Positions 1 through 11,200 of a DNA stretch of 64,000 bases are shown here, piece by piece. The DNA comes from Tupaia tana (Eukaryota; Chordata; Mammalia; Scandentia; Tupaiidae). The notes under the pieces were generated by a model. That model worked only from the letters and a program-made list of their open reading frames with translations, had not been told where the DNA came from and ran no database searches. Made by a program: the position numbers and the translations under genes. Within the stretch, counting starts at the first letter, position 1. Each line of letters begins with the position of its first letter. The DNA lies in assembly GCA_026018925.1 (NCBI GenBank), contig JAKSZU010000013.1, positions 1,178,001 through 1,242,000 on the forward strand, given 5' to 3'.

Positions 1-1514
1 CTTAGGCTCTGCATCTGTGGGGGGCTCATCCCCGAGTCCAGGAGGGTGTGGTGGTCATCTCATTGGTGGTGGCACCCCCGCAGCTGCCCTTTGCTCACCA
101 AGAGCCTGGCAGAACTCCCGTGGGAAGACAGTGTGCCTTGCCCACGTCACAGGTGCAGACACTGAGGCACAGGTGTGACACTTCCAGGGCCACCTGCAGA
201 GCATGGCAGTCTCCCGTCACTGTGGCATGGACCCAGACAGCTGGGGAGCCGGGAGCCATGGACTGTGGTCCTCTGAGGGACAGACGTGTTGTCTTTATGA
301 GTTGCAGGCCTGGGTGTGTTGGGACCGGGCTCGAGGAGATCGCAGGTTTGTGGGTACTCTGCTGAGCGACTGCGTCCCACGAGGCATCTGGCTGCATCAG
401 GCCTGCTGGCTCCGGGCGAGGACATGGGTGGCCAGTGCAGGTGGCGTTGGGTGGGTACAGGGCGGAGGTGCCTGGACTGGTGTGAGCCGGCGGGGTGGGG
501 AGAAGCAGGGGCTGTGCTGATGCGAGCCTCGTGCTGGGTAGAGCTGGGCCGACGTGCCGGAGAGTGACGATGCTGGATAGACAGTTCAGTACTCACAACG
601 CCAAGGGCGGGGGACACTGTGCCACGGGGGCCCGGTGAAGACACAGGGGTGCAGGACTGTGGCAGGAGCTGTCAGTGGGGCCACAGCAAGGAATAGTTGG
701 GACAGGGCATGCAGGTGTGTGGCCGGCTCGCTGTGTGCTCAGTGGGCCCTGGGTCAGCGGCTCCCTGGCTATCTATCTCTGGCGCTGGCCCTGGGTGGTG
801 AGGACAGGTAGCCGCTGGCTGCAGTGTGGCGGTGCGGCTGCTGCTTTCAATATGAACGGTGTGAGGGCAACAAGCCATTCGAGCCCTTTGCTCTCTAGGA
901 ACTGGTCAGCCGTGGCAGGGGCTGGCCCTGCAAGGTCAGCAAGGCCCAGCTGACACAGGTCATGCCACCCTCCCAGGCGAGCTCCAGCCAGGACGGAACT
1001 GGCTGCCTCTGTGGGCCAAACGCAGACCCCAGGCCCCACCCACTTGGGTTCCAGATATGACTTGGCCAGAGTTTCGCTCTGGAGGCCTGAAGCCTCCAGT
1101 GCTTCTGTCACTGATGGGGAGGGCTAGCTCATCTTCTCTACCTGGGGCTTGGCTAGAATGTAGCTCACCACGCCGCTAGTCCTTGGGGCCAGGTGCAGGG
1201 CCAGAGACGGGACCCTCTGTCTCCATCAACAGGTGAAATGAGGGATGTGAAATGGCAGGGGCGTGGGGGTGTGGGAGAGTGACAAAGGTGTACACTCATG
1301 TCCAGTCGGCAGGTGGGCTCTGCACTGGGAGGAAGTACAGTACTGCAGAGTTCATCAAGGAGAGGCACTGGGGGTGGTTGCAGTCATATTTCACGGCACA
1401 CCTCCTGGGCCTGGAATCACACAGTGAGTAGGGGTAGGGGTCCCTCGGTCAGCAGCGCAGAGCTGGCCTCATACAATGAGCTTGAAAGGCACCTTCCTCT
1501 TCAATCCTTTTTAG
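1..1514. other. FGD3 upstream intron, unique GC-rich sequence
   Basis: No exon matching the FGD3 N-terminus, no RNA gene and no repeat that I recognise. Assigned to an intron because the first FGD3 exon in the window starts in mid-protein. Confidence 0.5.
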
Positions 1515-2283
1515 CAGAGTTTCAGGAAGATGGGTGTTAATTATTTTTTTAAATGTTTAATAGAATTCACTAGTCAAACCATCTGCTCTTGGGCTTTTCT
1601 TTGTTGGAGGTTTTTGATTCCCGTCCCACTCAGTGACCTTCCTAGTTATAGGTCTGTTCAGATTTTCCGCTTCTCCGTGACTCCATCTTTGTGTGTGGAC
1701 TTGATCCATTTTCCCTAGGTTATCCAATGTGCTGGCATACGTCTGTTCCCAGTGGTCTCCTAGAGTCTTCTATTTCTGTGGCATCTGTTGTAATGTCCCC
1801 TTTCAATTCTACCTTTAGTTATTTGAGTTTTCTGGGTTTTTTTGTTAGTCTAACTAAAGAGTTGTCGTTAGTTTCATTTCCTTGATTTTTTTCTGTTGTT
1901 TTCTCTCCTCTATTTCCTTTATCTCTGATCTGATCTTTATTATTTCCTTCCTTCTGCTAGCTTCGGGTTTAGTTTGCTCTTCTTTTTCTAACTTTCTGGA
2001 TGTGTGAAGTCTGGTTGTTGACTCACATGAAAGAAGGTCATTCTTTTTCTATGTATGTATTCAAAGGTATAAACTTCCCCACCACCGTTTCTGCTACTTT
2101 CTGTAAGTATGTTGTGATTTCATTGTGTTAGGTCGTTGAGAAAGTCACGGGTATTTTTCTGTTTTTCTCTGCAAAATGTGTCATGACTTTCCCAATGACC
2201 CAATATTTTCTAATTTCCTGTGTGGTTTTGCCTTTTACCCATTGGCTGTTTGGTACTGTGTTTTTGTTTTGTTTTGAGAGGTG

Positions 2284-2284
<1 letters not shown>

Positions 2285-2315
<31 letters not shown>

Positions 2316-2560
2316 GTTTTGTTTTTAAGGAGATTTTTAGTATAGGATGTGTGCTCAGCAGAGAGACAGAGAGAGAAAGTGAGAAATCACCCCCCAGGGG
2401 GATGGTCATGCCACAATCCCTTCTTCATTCTCCTCTCTGGAGTTGGGGCACACGTTCATACACACTTGGTATGAGTTTCAAGTCATTGGCTCTGGGACTC
2501 AAACGTCAGTTGGCCATGTGGGGGTCTAATACGTTAACCATTATACTACCTGCTGGTCCC
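2285..2560 (-). mobile_element. tRNA-derived SINE, family A
   Basis: Reverse copy: T-rich end 2285-2325, purine-rich gagagacagag body, central caccccccaggggga palindrome, tRNA-like end ctgctggtcccc. Family A is my working name for the commonest SINE here (about 250 bp plus tail). Confidence 0.85.
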
Positions 2561-2562
2561 CA

Positions 2563-2805
2563 AATTTTTTTCTGCTATAGGGTGCATGTACTCACCGGAG
2601 ACACAGAGTGAGACAGAGAGACAGAAAGGGAGAAATCACCCGCCAGGAAGGATGGCCACACCACAATCCCTTCTTCTCCATTCACCTCTTAGGATTTGGG
2701 GCATGTATGCACACAGGCCCAGTGTGAGTTCAAGCCATCGGGTCTGGTACTTGAACTGCAGTCGGCCACATGGCAGTTCGGTACCTTAATCACTATGCTG
2801 GCCCC
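2563..2805 (-). mobile_element. tRNA-derived SINE, family A
   Basis: Reverse copy directly abutting the one before. Diverged: ctatagggtgcatgtactca body and aatcactatgctggcccc tRNA-like end. Confidence 0.85.
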
Positions 2806-2862
2806 AGGTACTGTGTTCCTTAATTTGCAAATGTCTGTGGATTTTTTTCTAAGTACAATTTT

Positions 2863-3101
2863 TTTAAGTTTATTTTTGTTCATGATAGCATCTGTGTGCA
2901 CAAGAGGTAAAAAGAGAGACGGTTGGCAGGATTTCATCATGCTGCGATCTCCTTCCCCAGCCCTCCTGCTTGTCAGGCTATGGGGCATGTGCATGTGTGC
3001 CCGGTGTGTTTTAAGTTGTCAATCGGTGATCCGACTAGGTGTTGGCCACGTGGCTTTCAGCATTGCAGTTCAGTAAGCAACCAGCTGCACCGCCGGGCTG
3101 G
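2863..3101 (-). mobile_element. SINE, family B
   Basis: Different SINE: aagtttatttttgttcatga tail side, short purine run, and tRNA-like end accgccgggctggatc. Related copies at 6560, 13750, 16868, 29375, 34741 and 57480 share a tttatttctt-ccatgagagaga start. Confidence 0.6.
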
Positions 3102-3349
3102 ATCTCTCTGCCGATTTTAGTGCATTACTGATTAGTTTTATCCTACTGGAGAAGATACTTGATACCACTTTAATCTTCTCAGTGCATTAAGACTTGATTT
3201 ATGCCTAGCATGTGACCTACCCTGGAGAATGTTCCATGCACATTTGAGAGGAACGGATGTTATCCTATCGTAGGGTAGTGTTCTAAATTTGCCTGTCAGG
3301 TTCGGTCACCTTTAATGTTGTTCCATTCATTATCAAAAGTGTTTTTATT

Positions 3350-3611
3350 GGGAACCAGCAGTTAGTGTAATGGCTATGTCGCTGGACTCCCACATAGTCG
3401 ACCGCGGTTCGCGTCCCGGACCCGGTGGCTTAAAACTCACGCCGGGCGCGTGTGCGTGCGTGCCCAAGATCCCGAGAGGAGAATGGAGGAGAAGGGATTG
3501 CAGTGTGACCATCCCCCCTGGGGGGTGATTTCTCGCTTTCTGTCTCTAATGTCTCTCTCTGTCTGGCTGGCGAACGAACGCGCCCTATAGCGAAAATCTC
3601 TCCAAAAAAAA
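3350..3611 (+). mobile_element. tRNA-derived SINE, family A, with target duplication
   Basis: Full-length forward copy from ggaaccagcagttagtgtaa to an A tail. Flanked by identical 15-base repeats AAAAGTGTTTTTATT at 3335-3349 and 3612-3626, the mark of L1-driven insertion. Host is the old L1. Confidence 0.93.
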
Positions 3612-3626
3612 AAAAGTGTTTTTATT

Positions 3627-3739
3627 TTTTTTAGAGAGGTTTTTGCTATAGGGCGCATGCCTCTCCAGAAAGAGACAGAGAGAGACAGAAAGTGACATGG
3701 GAATCCAGCGACGTAGCCATTACGCCTCCTGCTGGTCCC
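3627..3739 (-). mobile_element. Family A SINE with internal deletion
   Basis: Has the gagaggtttttgctataggg start and the tagccattacgc...gctggtccc end, but jumps from the gacagaaagtga body to the tRNA-like catgggaatccagcgac, losing about 140 bases of the middle. Confidence 0.85.
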
Positions 3740-4907
3740 AAAAGTGGGGTACTGCAGTCTCTTCTCATTGTTTTGTTGTGGTCTCTTTGTCCCTTCACTT
3801 CTGCCCAAGTTTGCTTCATATACTTCAGATTTCTGGGGTTAGGTGCATAGATATTTATAATAATTACATCTTCTTAGTGACTTAGCCCTTTTATCATTTT
3901 ACAAGGGGTTTTCAGAAAGTTTATGGAAAATGAGTATTACGAAAACACTGCATGGATTTAAAAATGTTTTGCACCAAAATAAACTTGTGCTACTTGTTAC
4001 AACACACCGAACAGCATCAAGGTTGAGGCTCTAAGGAGGATAAGACGTGAATTTGAAAAGAGCCCCTATCAGAGCAACATGATTCCGCTCAAATCGAAGC
4101 AAGAACAGACTTCAAATCGATGAGAAAGCATGGTGACACCACTGATGCTTTTCAAGAGGCTTGTGGGGACACCTTAAAGAAATGAGCAGCTCACAAATGG
4201 ATAGCTTCATTTAAGGAGGGGCGAGATGGTGGTGAAGATGGTGTCGACAGTGGCAGGTCATCTGTGTCAATCTGGGAGGGAAATGACTCTTGTTCATGAT
4301 CTAATTGAAGAGGACCGACGATGAACACCAGAAACGATAGCCAGCACCGCGGGCATCTTGATTTTCCAGCTTGTACAATTATGGTAGAAAAATCAGCGTT
4401 GAGCTCAGTGGGTGCCAAACCATGCCCAGACCATCCCATGGACATTTGCAACAAGTAGGATCAAGATCCAGAAGCGTTTCTTTGAAGAATTGTCACAGAT
4501 ACACATGGCTTTGCCAGTACTAACCTAACACAAAGCACAGTCAAAGCAGTGGCTACCGAGGGGTAGGAGCATTCCAGTCAAAGCCAAGCAGACGGGTCAA
4601 GAGCAAAGGCCATAGCAACTTTTTTTTAAGGTGCTCAACCATTTGGTTTGTTCACTTTCTGGAAGGCCAAAGACTCATGACATCTGCTTATTATGAGAGT
4701 ATCCTGAGAAAGTTATCCAAAGCTTTAGCAGAAAAACGTCTGGGAAAGCTTCACCAGAGTCCTTCTCCAAGACGTGTTCTTGCTTCATCCTCTCATCAAA
4801 CAAGGGCAAGTGTTTCAATGGGAATTCAGCAGGCATCCACCTTTCAGTCCTGATCTGGTTCCTTCTGATTTCTTCTTGATTCCTAATCTTAAAAACATCT
4901 TTGAGGG

Positions 4908-5408
4908 GCCAGCAGATGGCGTGGTGGTTAAGGCCCTGGACACTCCCACATGGTTGACTGTGGTTTGAGTCCTGGACCCAGTGACTTGCTTTCCCACTTT
5001 CGCTCTTCTCTCTCTCTCTCTCTCTCTCTGGTAAATGTTTTTTTTTTTTTTTTTTTCATTGCACCACTTTTTTTTTTTTTTTTTTTTTTTGGAGAGGTTT
5101 TTGCTATAGGGCACGTGCGCTCGCCAGAAAGACAGAGAGAGACAGAGATAGAAAGCGATAAATCACCTCTAAGGGGGTATGGCCACGCCACAACCCCTTC
5201 TCCTCCATTCTCTTCCCAGGATCTTAGGTACACATGCACATGCGCCTGGTGTGAGTTTAAGCTACCGGGTCTGGGACTTGAACCGTAGTCACCTACATGG
5301 GAGTTCAGCGACATAGCCATTACGCTAACTGCTGGTCCCTGTCTCTGGTAAATTGAAAAATAAATGAATGAATAAATAAAATTGAATAAATAATTTAAAA
5401 AACAAACA
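4908..5408 (+). mobile_element. Short SINE, family C, inside the mariner and itself interrupted
   Basis: tRNA-like head ggccagcagatggcgtggtg followed after about 80 bases by a CT run (5008-5030), then, after a nested SINE, an aataaatgaatgaataaata tail (5354-5400). Flanked by AAAAACATCTTTGAGGG at 4891-4907 and 5409-5425, a 17-base target duplication of mariner sequence. Confidence 0.9.
5037..5341 (-). mobile_element. Family A SINE nested in the family C SINE
   Basis: Reverse copy with a long T-rich end (5037-5091, broken by cattgcaccac). Flanked by TCTCTGGTAAAT at 5025-5036 and 5342-5353, a 12-base duplication of the family C body. Confidence 0.9.
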
Positions 5409-5749
5409 AAAAACATCTTTGAGGGCACCCATTTTTCTTCAGTTAATGTGAAAAAAGACTGTGTTGACATAATTAAATTCCCAGGACAAAATGGCTGGTT
5501 TCATTGCTTACGAAAGTGTCTTGAACTTGATGAAACTTGCGGTGAAAAATGTTTTTTATTTTTAAATTCTTTTTTTCATGAATGTTTTGAAGTCCCCTCA
5601 CAATCATGATGTGACTTTCACATCTAGTCTCACCGTGAAGGACTCCCTTTACATTTTTTGTAGAGCATGTCCAGTGGTAATGAGCTCCCTCAACTTTTGC
5701 TTATTGGAAAAGTCTGAATTTCTCCTGAATTTTGGAAAGACAGTTGGTT

Positions 5750-5910
5750 TTCTTTCCTTTCTTCATGTTTTTACATTCAATCACTGTACATCTTTACGGC
5801 ATACAGAATGATTTCCCCAGCATGAGTACACTACACACTGAATGTTAGTCCAGTCAGAGCTATTACCACACATTATCCTCAGCAGATAATTTTCCATGTT
5901 CGTGTCTGTT
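5750..5910 (-). mobile_element. Short unnamed dispersed repeat, copy 1
   Basis: Contains the core attcaatcactgtacatctt and a ccagtcagagctatt segment shared with the copies at 10340, 10505 and 60859. It splits the L1: similar L1 sequence (gacagttggtttt and gacggttttgata) lies on both sides. T-rich at the left, so probably a 5'-truncated retroelement end in reverse. Confidence 0.55.
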
Positions 5911-6559
5911 ATGAAGGACGGTTTTGATAGATACAGTATCTTGGTCGTTGATTTTCTTCTTTCAGCACTTTGAGCACATTATCCCACTCCCCTCTGGCCT
6001 GCGAAGTTTTCCCTGAGAAGCCCTCTGATACTCTGGAAGCACCCTTGGAAGAGCAAGCTGCTTTTCTCTTGCTGCCTTCACTGTTTTCTTTGACTTTGAC
6101 TTCAGAGAGTTTCATGACAACATGTCTCTGTGTGCTGCTCTTTTCATTCGTTCTACTTGGAGTTCTTTGAGCTGCTTGAATTTGTGTGTCCAGGTCTTTC
6201 CTCAAATTTGGGAATTTTTAGTCATTATTTCTTCACATACACGCGTTCCCCTTTCCCCTTTCTTCTCCTGTGGTTGTCCTGTGTGCACGCGGGTCTGCTA
6301 GACGATGTCTCATAAGTACTGTCAGCTCTTTCTGCTTTGCTTTTCTGCCTCGTTTTTGCTCCCCTGACTGTATGATTTCACACGCCCTCTCTTCGAGTTC
6401 ACCGAGTCTTTCTTCTGCCTGATCAAGTCTGCTGTCGAACACATTTGTGAATTTCTCAGCTCAGTTACTTTCCAGCTCCAGAATGTCTGTTTCATTCTCC
6501 TTTGTAGTTTTTAATCTGTTGATACTCTCATTCTGTTGCTGTATCATATTTCCTATTTT

Positions 6560-6760
6560 TTTAAAATTATGTATTTCTTCCATGAGAGAGAGAGAGAGAG
6601 AAGTGTGTGGGGCCAACAGGGTGTCCACACTACACTCTATGCCCAGGCTCTGCTGGCAAGGATGACACACGACCCGAGAGCCCACGGGTGTCAGTCTGCC
6701 CCGCACCGTGCGCTCTGGGGCTGCCCGCTTGATCTCGGAGCCATCTGTCTGGATTCCTGT
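6560..6760 (-). mobile_element. SINE, family B (likely)
   Basis: tatttcttccatgagagaga start followed by an (AG)n run and GC-rich body inside the old L1. The right end is poorly defined. Confidence 0.45.
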
Positions 6761-7324
6761 CCAGTTCGCAGAGCATCTCCGTGATGTCTGTTTAGAACTT
6801 TGTCTCCAACAGTTTACAGTTAGTTTCTTCAGTATCAGTTTTGGGGCTTTATTTTATTCCTTTATTGGGCCTGTTTTTCTGTCCTTTCTTTTGTTTTGTT
6901 TTTGCATGCCTTGTAGAAAGTTTTTCTCTGCTGAGATTTTGACATTTGAAAAAACCAAATCAGACAAACAAAATCCACTCCTCCCAGTATTTGCAGGCTG
7001 CCTTCACGCAGGAGAAGGTCTGTGCCAATCAACAGCAGGAGGTCTGGGACCCCAGCACCTCCTCTGGTGTCCTGCTCCCTTGACCTCTCCTGCAGAATGG
7101 AAGGGCTGAGGTGCTGCCGGTCTTATTTTCAGGGGCTGTCTAACTCTGGCCTTGTCTCATCAGCTCTCTAGTTGGGGAGACAGAGAACATGCCTCAGGTA
7201 GCCCCAGGCAAGCCAGAGTGTTGGACCCATGGTTCTGCCCTGCAGGAGCGTCCCAGTGCTGTAGGGGGAGGAGCAGAGGGCGCTGCCAGGGTCTGAGGTG
7301 TCCTCCAAAACGTTTGTGCCGGGA

Positions 7325-7640
7325 CTTAATCCAGTGAGATAGCATGCAGTGGTAGGACCTTGAGGAGATATGTAAGGAGCCTTCACGGGAGAGAGGGAGA
7401 AAGGGATTTATTGTCCTGGGCTCTTCCTCCATACGAGGACACAGTGTTCGTCCCTCCTGGCTCTTCTGTTCCTTGCATCCATCCCACCACGTGAGGGTAC
7501 ATCTTTCAGGGCACCATCATGGAGGCAGCTACTGAGCCTTCACAAGACTCTGACTCTGCCAGTGCCCTGATCTTGAACTTCAAGCCACTGGAGCTGTGAG
7601 AAATGAGTTTCTCTGGCTTATAAATGACCCTGCTTCTGTC
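7325..7640 (+). mobile_element. MaLR-type LTR fragment
   Basis: The stretch ccttgatc-like tgatcttgaacttcaagcca and gctgtgagaaatgagtttct with ggcttataaatgaccc matches the 3' part of MLT1/MST LTRs (polyadenylation region) as I know them. Left edge uncertain. Confidence 0.5.
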
Positions 7641-8114
7641 AGGGTTGCCGACGCCATCAAGTTCTCTACATGTTTTGCTGGGACCTCCTCTGGGTTTTCC
7701 AGTGGCTTGGGTGCCATAGCTTCTCAGCTGGTGTCCGGAGTTCTCAGAGGTGCTCTGGTCTACATGTTGTTACTAACAGTGTCTGCTGGGGGAAGAGGAT
7801 CTACCGCTTCCTGGTCCGTCTTGGTGACGTGACTTGAAGGAATTTAGATGCGGCCGCTGCAGCTGCTCCATGGGCAGCTCTGGGAGGGTGGAGCCCCCTC
7901 AGGGCTGCAGGGGCTTTGGGGGGATCAGCAGACACGGTCATGCTTTCCCAGAAACCTGCCTAGAAATGCCGCCAACGGGAGATGAGCACCACATCCTGTC
8001 CCACGGTCTTCTGCCTTCTGTGGCCCCTGGCCGTCCAGCACGCAGCAGGAGCTCAGTGAGCTGCTGCTCCCCAGGCTCGCCTTCCCCAGATGAGCCTGTG
8101 TCTTCTCTCCACAG
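7641..8114. other. Intron sequence before first visible FGD3 exon
   Basis: No repeat or exon recognised; ends in the pyrimidine-rich acceptor cttctctccacag. Confidence 0.5.
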
Positions 8115-8204
8115 AGCTCTGATGCCCAGAAGCTGCTCCACACTGCCCAGGAGCTCCTGCACACCGAAGAGGCCTACGTGAGGAGGCTGCACCTGCTGGA
8201 CCAG
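8115..8204 (+). CDS. FGD3: FGD3 exon: start of DH domain
   Basis: Acceptor ctctccacag, donor CAG|gtagcc, phase 0 at both ends, 30 codons ([20 protein letters not shown] then [10 protein letters not shown]). This is the first helix (CR1) of the Dbl-homology domain, where the conserved Glu of the TEEAYV motif contacts the GTPase in DH proteins. It is the first FGD3 exon in the window; its start codon lies upstream, outside the window. Confidence 0.96.
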
Positions 8205-11200
8205 GTAGCCTACATTGCTGGGGGCCTGCCTTTGTCCACTTCCAGGATTCTAGTGGGCGTCTCATAGGCAAACCAATGCTCTATCTCCCAGCACTGGCTG
8301 GGCGTTACAGGCGGTGTGCAGATGGGTCAAATACTAACACTCGGGCCACCGAAAGCCTGGTCTAAACTTGTTTTCTGCCTGCAGAGCATGTGGCCCTGGA
8401 GCAAAGGTTCTGTCTGGTCACCCTTTGGGACATTTCCTCTCAGCAGTTGCCTAGTTTGAGCATGTAAATGGCTGCATGATTGGAGTGTGGGTGCCATGCA
8501 TCCCTGTCCACACGGACCTTACACGCCCAGGAAATAAAGCACCAGGGGAAACCAGGTTTCACAGGGTGTGTTGCTTCTGTTTGCATCTCACAAGGTAGAG
8601 GAGGAAATCTGGGCATGCTAGCGCCCTTGAGAGGTGAACGAGGAAAGATGTCCTGCCCCTGTCCTTAGGACCCTGCCTCACCCATAATCCTTAGCGACAA
8701 GAAAGCTTGCAGTAAGAGTAGCAGTTGTCTGAGCTTCATGAGAGGGAAGGACAGTGGCCCTGAAGTTCATTAGGAAAACACACAGTGCCACAGCGCTGGT
8801 GAGCAGCCTGCCTGCGGCAGACACACTGTCCCGACTGTCTGCAGTGGGCGACGCACAGTGGCCATTGTGTGGGCTTCTCTGTGCCCAGGTTTTCCGCACC
8901 AGATTGACAGAAGCAGGGATCCCTCCGGAAGTCACCACGGGCATCTTCTCCAACATCTCCTCCATCTACCGCTTCCACCGGCAGTTCCTGCTGCCCGAGC
9001 TGCAGACCCGGATCACAGAGGAGTGGTGAGCCCCTCTAGAGCTGCCTAGGTGGGCACAGGGTGGGCTACGCCTCAGGTGGCCTCTAGGTCTGGAGTTCAC
9101 ATCTCCTTTACCTTTGCTTTTTACAAAAATGAGTTTTCAGGACCAGCGAGTGGCATAGTGTTAAGGCAGCTGAATCCCAAATGGTCAACCACGGTTTGAG
9201 CACTAGACCTGGTGGCTTGATGATCATACTGGGTGCATGCCCCCAGTCCCAGGACAGGAATGGAGGGGAAGGGACTACAGCATGGCCATCCCCTGTGGTG
9301 TATGTTTCTCACTTTCCCCCTCTCTGTCTCTCTCTGGTGAGCGCATTTGCCCTATGGCGGGAGCCAAACCAAAAGAAGGAGATTCCTGCCTGTCAGTAGT
9401 GAGCCCCGATCCTCTCACTGGCCTGTAGTCAGTGCTGTACCCCTTGGCACTTTTGTTCTTAGCAGAGGGACACTTGGCTGCAGGTCACGATGAACAGAAC
9501 ACCCAAGCCTGCCCCACAACCATCACCCTCGGCTGTGGGATTTGGCTGCTGCCTCGTGTCAGGGGCTCTGCTGTCAGCCATTATGCAGGCCTGGCTTCCC
9601 TGTGGCCCTGGGACGGCAGCCCTATGGTGTCCCTTGAGCCATTCTCTCTTCTTTTCTTTTTTTATATTCTTTTGGGTGAAGTTTTTGCTATAGGGTACAT
9701 GCGCTCGCCAGAAAGACAGAGAGACGGAAAGTGAGAAATCACCCCCCAAGGGGGATGGCCACACCGCAATTCCATTCTCCTCTCAAGATCTTGGGCACGC
9801 ATGTACACGCGCCCGGTGGGAGTTTAAGCCACTGGATCCGGGACTCGAACTGTGGTTGACTACATGGGAGTCCAGTGACATAGCAATTACGCTAAGTGCT
9901 GGTCCCCCTTGAGCCACTCTCCAAACTGCAGTCCCAGCAGCCATGAGGGCCTGAGTTTGCCAGGGGAAGCCGTTTCACCTGCAGTCCAGGGGAGGGTGGG
10001 TCAACTCACACACCCTGAAGTGCCCATGGTCCAGCTGCAGAGCAGGTTGTACTGTGTCCCCAAGGCCTTTGAGCTGGACGTGGCCTTCTGACAAAGTCCA
10101 CACCTCCTAGGGCAGCTGTTCTCCTTCCAGGTCCAGGGGACTGTAATTAACCCACAGTGCACACGCGGTGGCCGCCTCGGCTCCTTTGACTTAGAGGGCA
10201 GAGTCCGATGCCTGCCCGCCCTCCCCGCGGGGGTGGAGATTGGGCACTTTCCCTGGAATCCACGTGGGCACTCTCTCAGGGATGCCAAAGCAAGGGCTTG
10301 GCACCTAGGGCGTTTTCTTCCTGATTTACGGAGGATGAATTTTTTTCTTTATTTTCTATTATTATTATTTTTTATATTACATTGAATCACATATATCTTT
10401 ACAGTGTATTACATTTCTTTTTCCAGCACGATTACCATGCATATCAGTCAGGACAAAGACATTACTCTTCACATCAGCAGCAGCAAATAGCTTTTCATTT
10501 TTTTCCAGGTGATTTTATTTATTTATTTGATTATTCTTATTTTTTTGAAACATTCAATTGCTATACATCATTTGGCCTGTAAAGAGAATTTACCCAACAC
10601 GAAATATTCCTCAGGCCAGTCCAGTTGAAAAAACTATGCATGTTATCATCAACAGGTAATAAACCGTTTCTGGGGCCCACTAATGTCATGCTTCTCTATT
10701 TTTCTTTTTCTTTTTTTTTTTTTTGTAAGAGGTTTTTGCTGTAGGGCATGTGCACTCACCGGAGAGACAGAGAGACCCAGAAAGACAGAGAGCAAGAAAC
10801 CACCCCTCAGGTGGATGGCCATGCCGATTCCCTTTTTCTTCAGTCTCCTCCTGGGATTTTGGGCATGCACACATGCACACACATCTTGCATGAGTTTCAA
10901 GCCACCAGGTCTGAGACTCAAACTGAAATTAACTGCATAGGAGTCCAGTGATATAACCATTATGCCATCTGCTGGTCCCCATGCCTCTCTATTTTTTCCT
11001 CCTTAATTTTTGAATTTTTGAGAGAGATTTATTTATTTATTTATTTATTTATTTAAATTTTTTTGCTATAGGGTGTGTGCACGGAGAGAGACAAAAAGTG
11101 AGATCATCACCCTCTGGGGGAATGGCCACGCCACAGTCTCTTCTCCTCCATTCTCCTCTTGGGATTTTGGGCACACGTGCACACGCATTGGGGTGAGTTT

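Larger units (their letters stand above)
3902..5601 (+). mobile_element. mariner-family DNA transposon relic, interrupted by SINEs
   Basis: Left end caaggggttttcagaaagtt matches, inverted, the right end tcatgaatgttttgaagtcc at about 5580-5599. Without the SINE block (4908-5408) the element is about 1.2 kb, the usual mariner length. The + frame near 4830-4890 reads FSPDLVPSDFFLIPNLK, the mariner transposase motif around the last catalytic Asp (family form YSPDLAPSD). Multiple stops and frame shifts: long dead. Confidence 0.85.
1515..7150 (-). mobile_element. Old L1 (L1M-type) retrotransposon, antisense, heavily interrupted
   Basis: Segments at 1515-2270, 2806-2860, 3102-3335, 3740-3900, 5602-5750, 5911-6560 and 6760-7150 follow the order of an ancient mammalian L1 read backwards: late ORF2 at low coordinates, upstream ORF2/ORF1-like sequence at high coordinates. 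Recognisable landmarks include the gttatccaatgtgctggcat, cctggagaatgttccatgca and ctttcagcactttgagcaca stretches. Many frame breaks. It has received at least five SINEs, a mariner and a small element. Exact subfamily not assigned. Confidence 0.8.

Noticed and set aside
3902..5601. Possible active or domesticated mariner transposase
   Set aside because: Several in-frame stops, frame shifts and two nested SINEs; no exon-like open part remains.
1..8114. Search for the FGD3 N-terminal exons
   Set aside because: No segment resembling the Ser/Pro-rich human N-terminus (RDSGIDSPSSS region) was found; they should lie outside the window.
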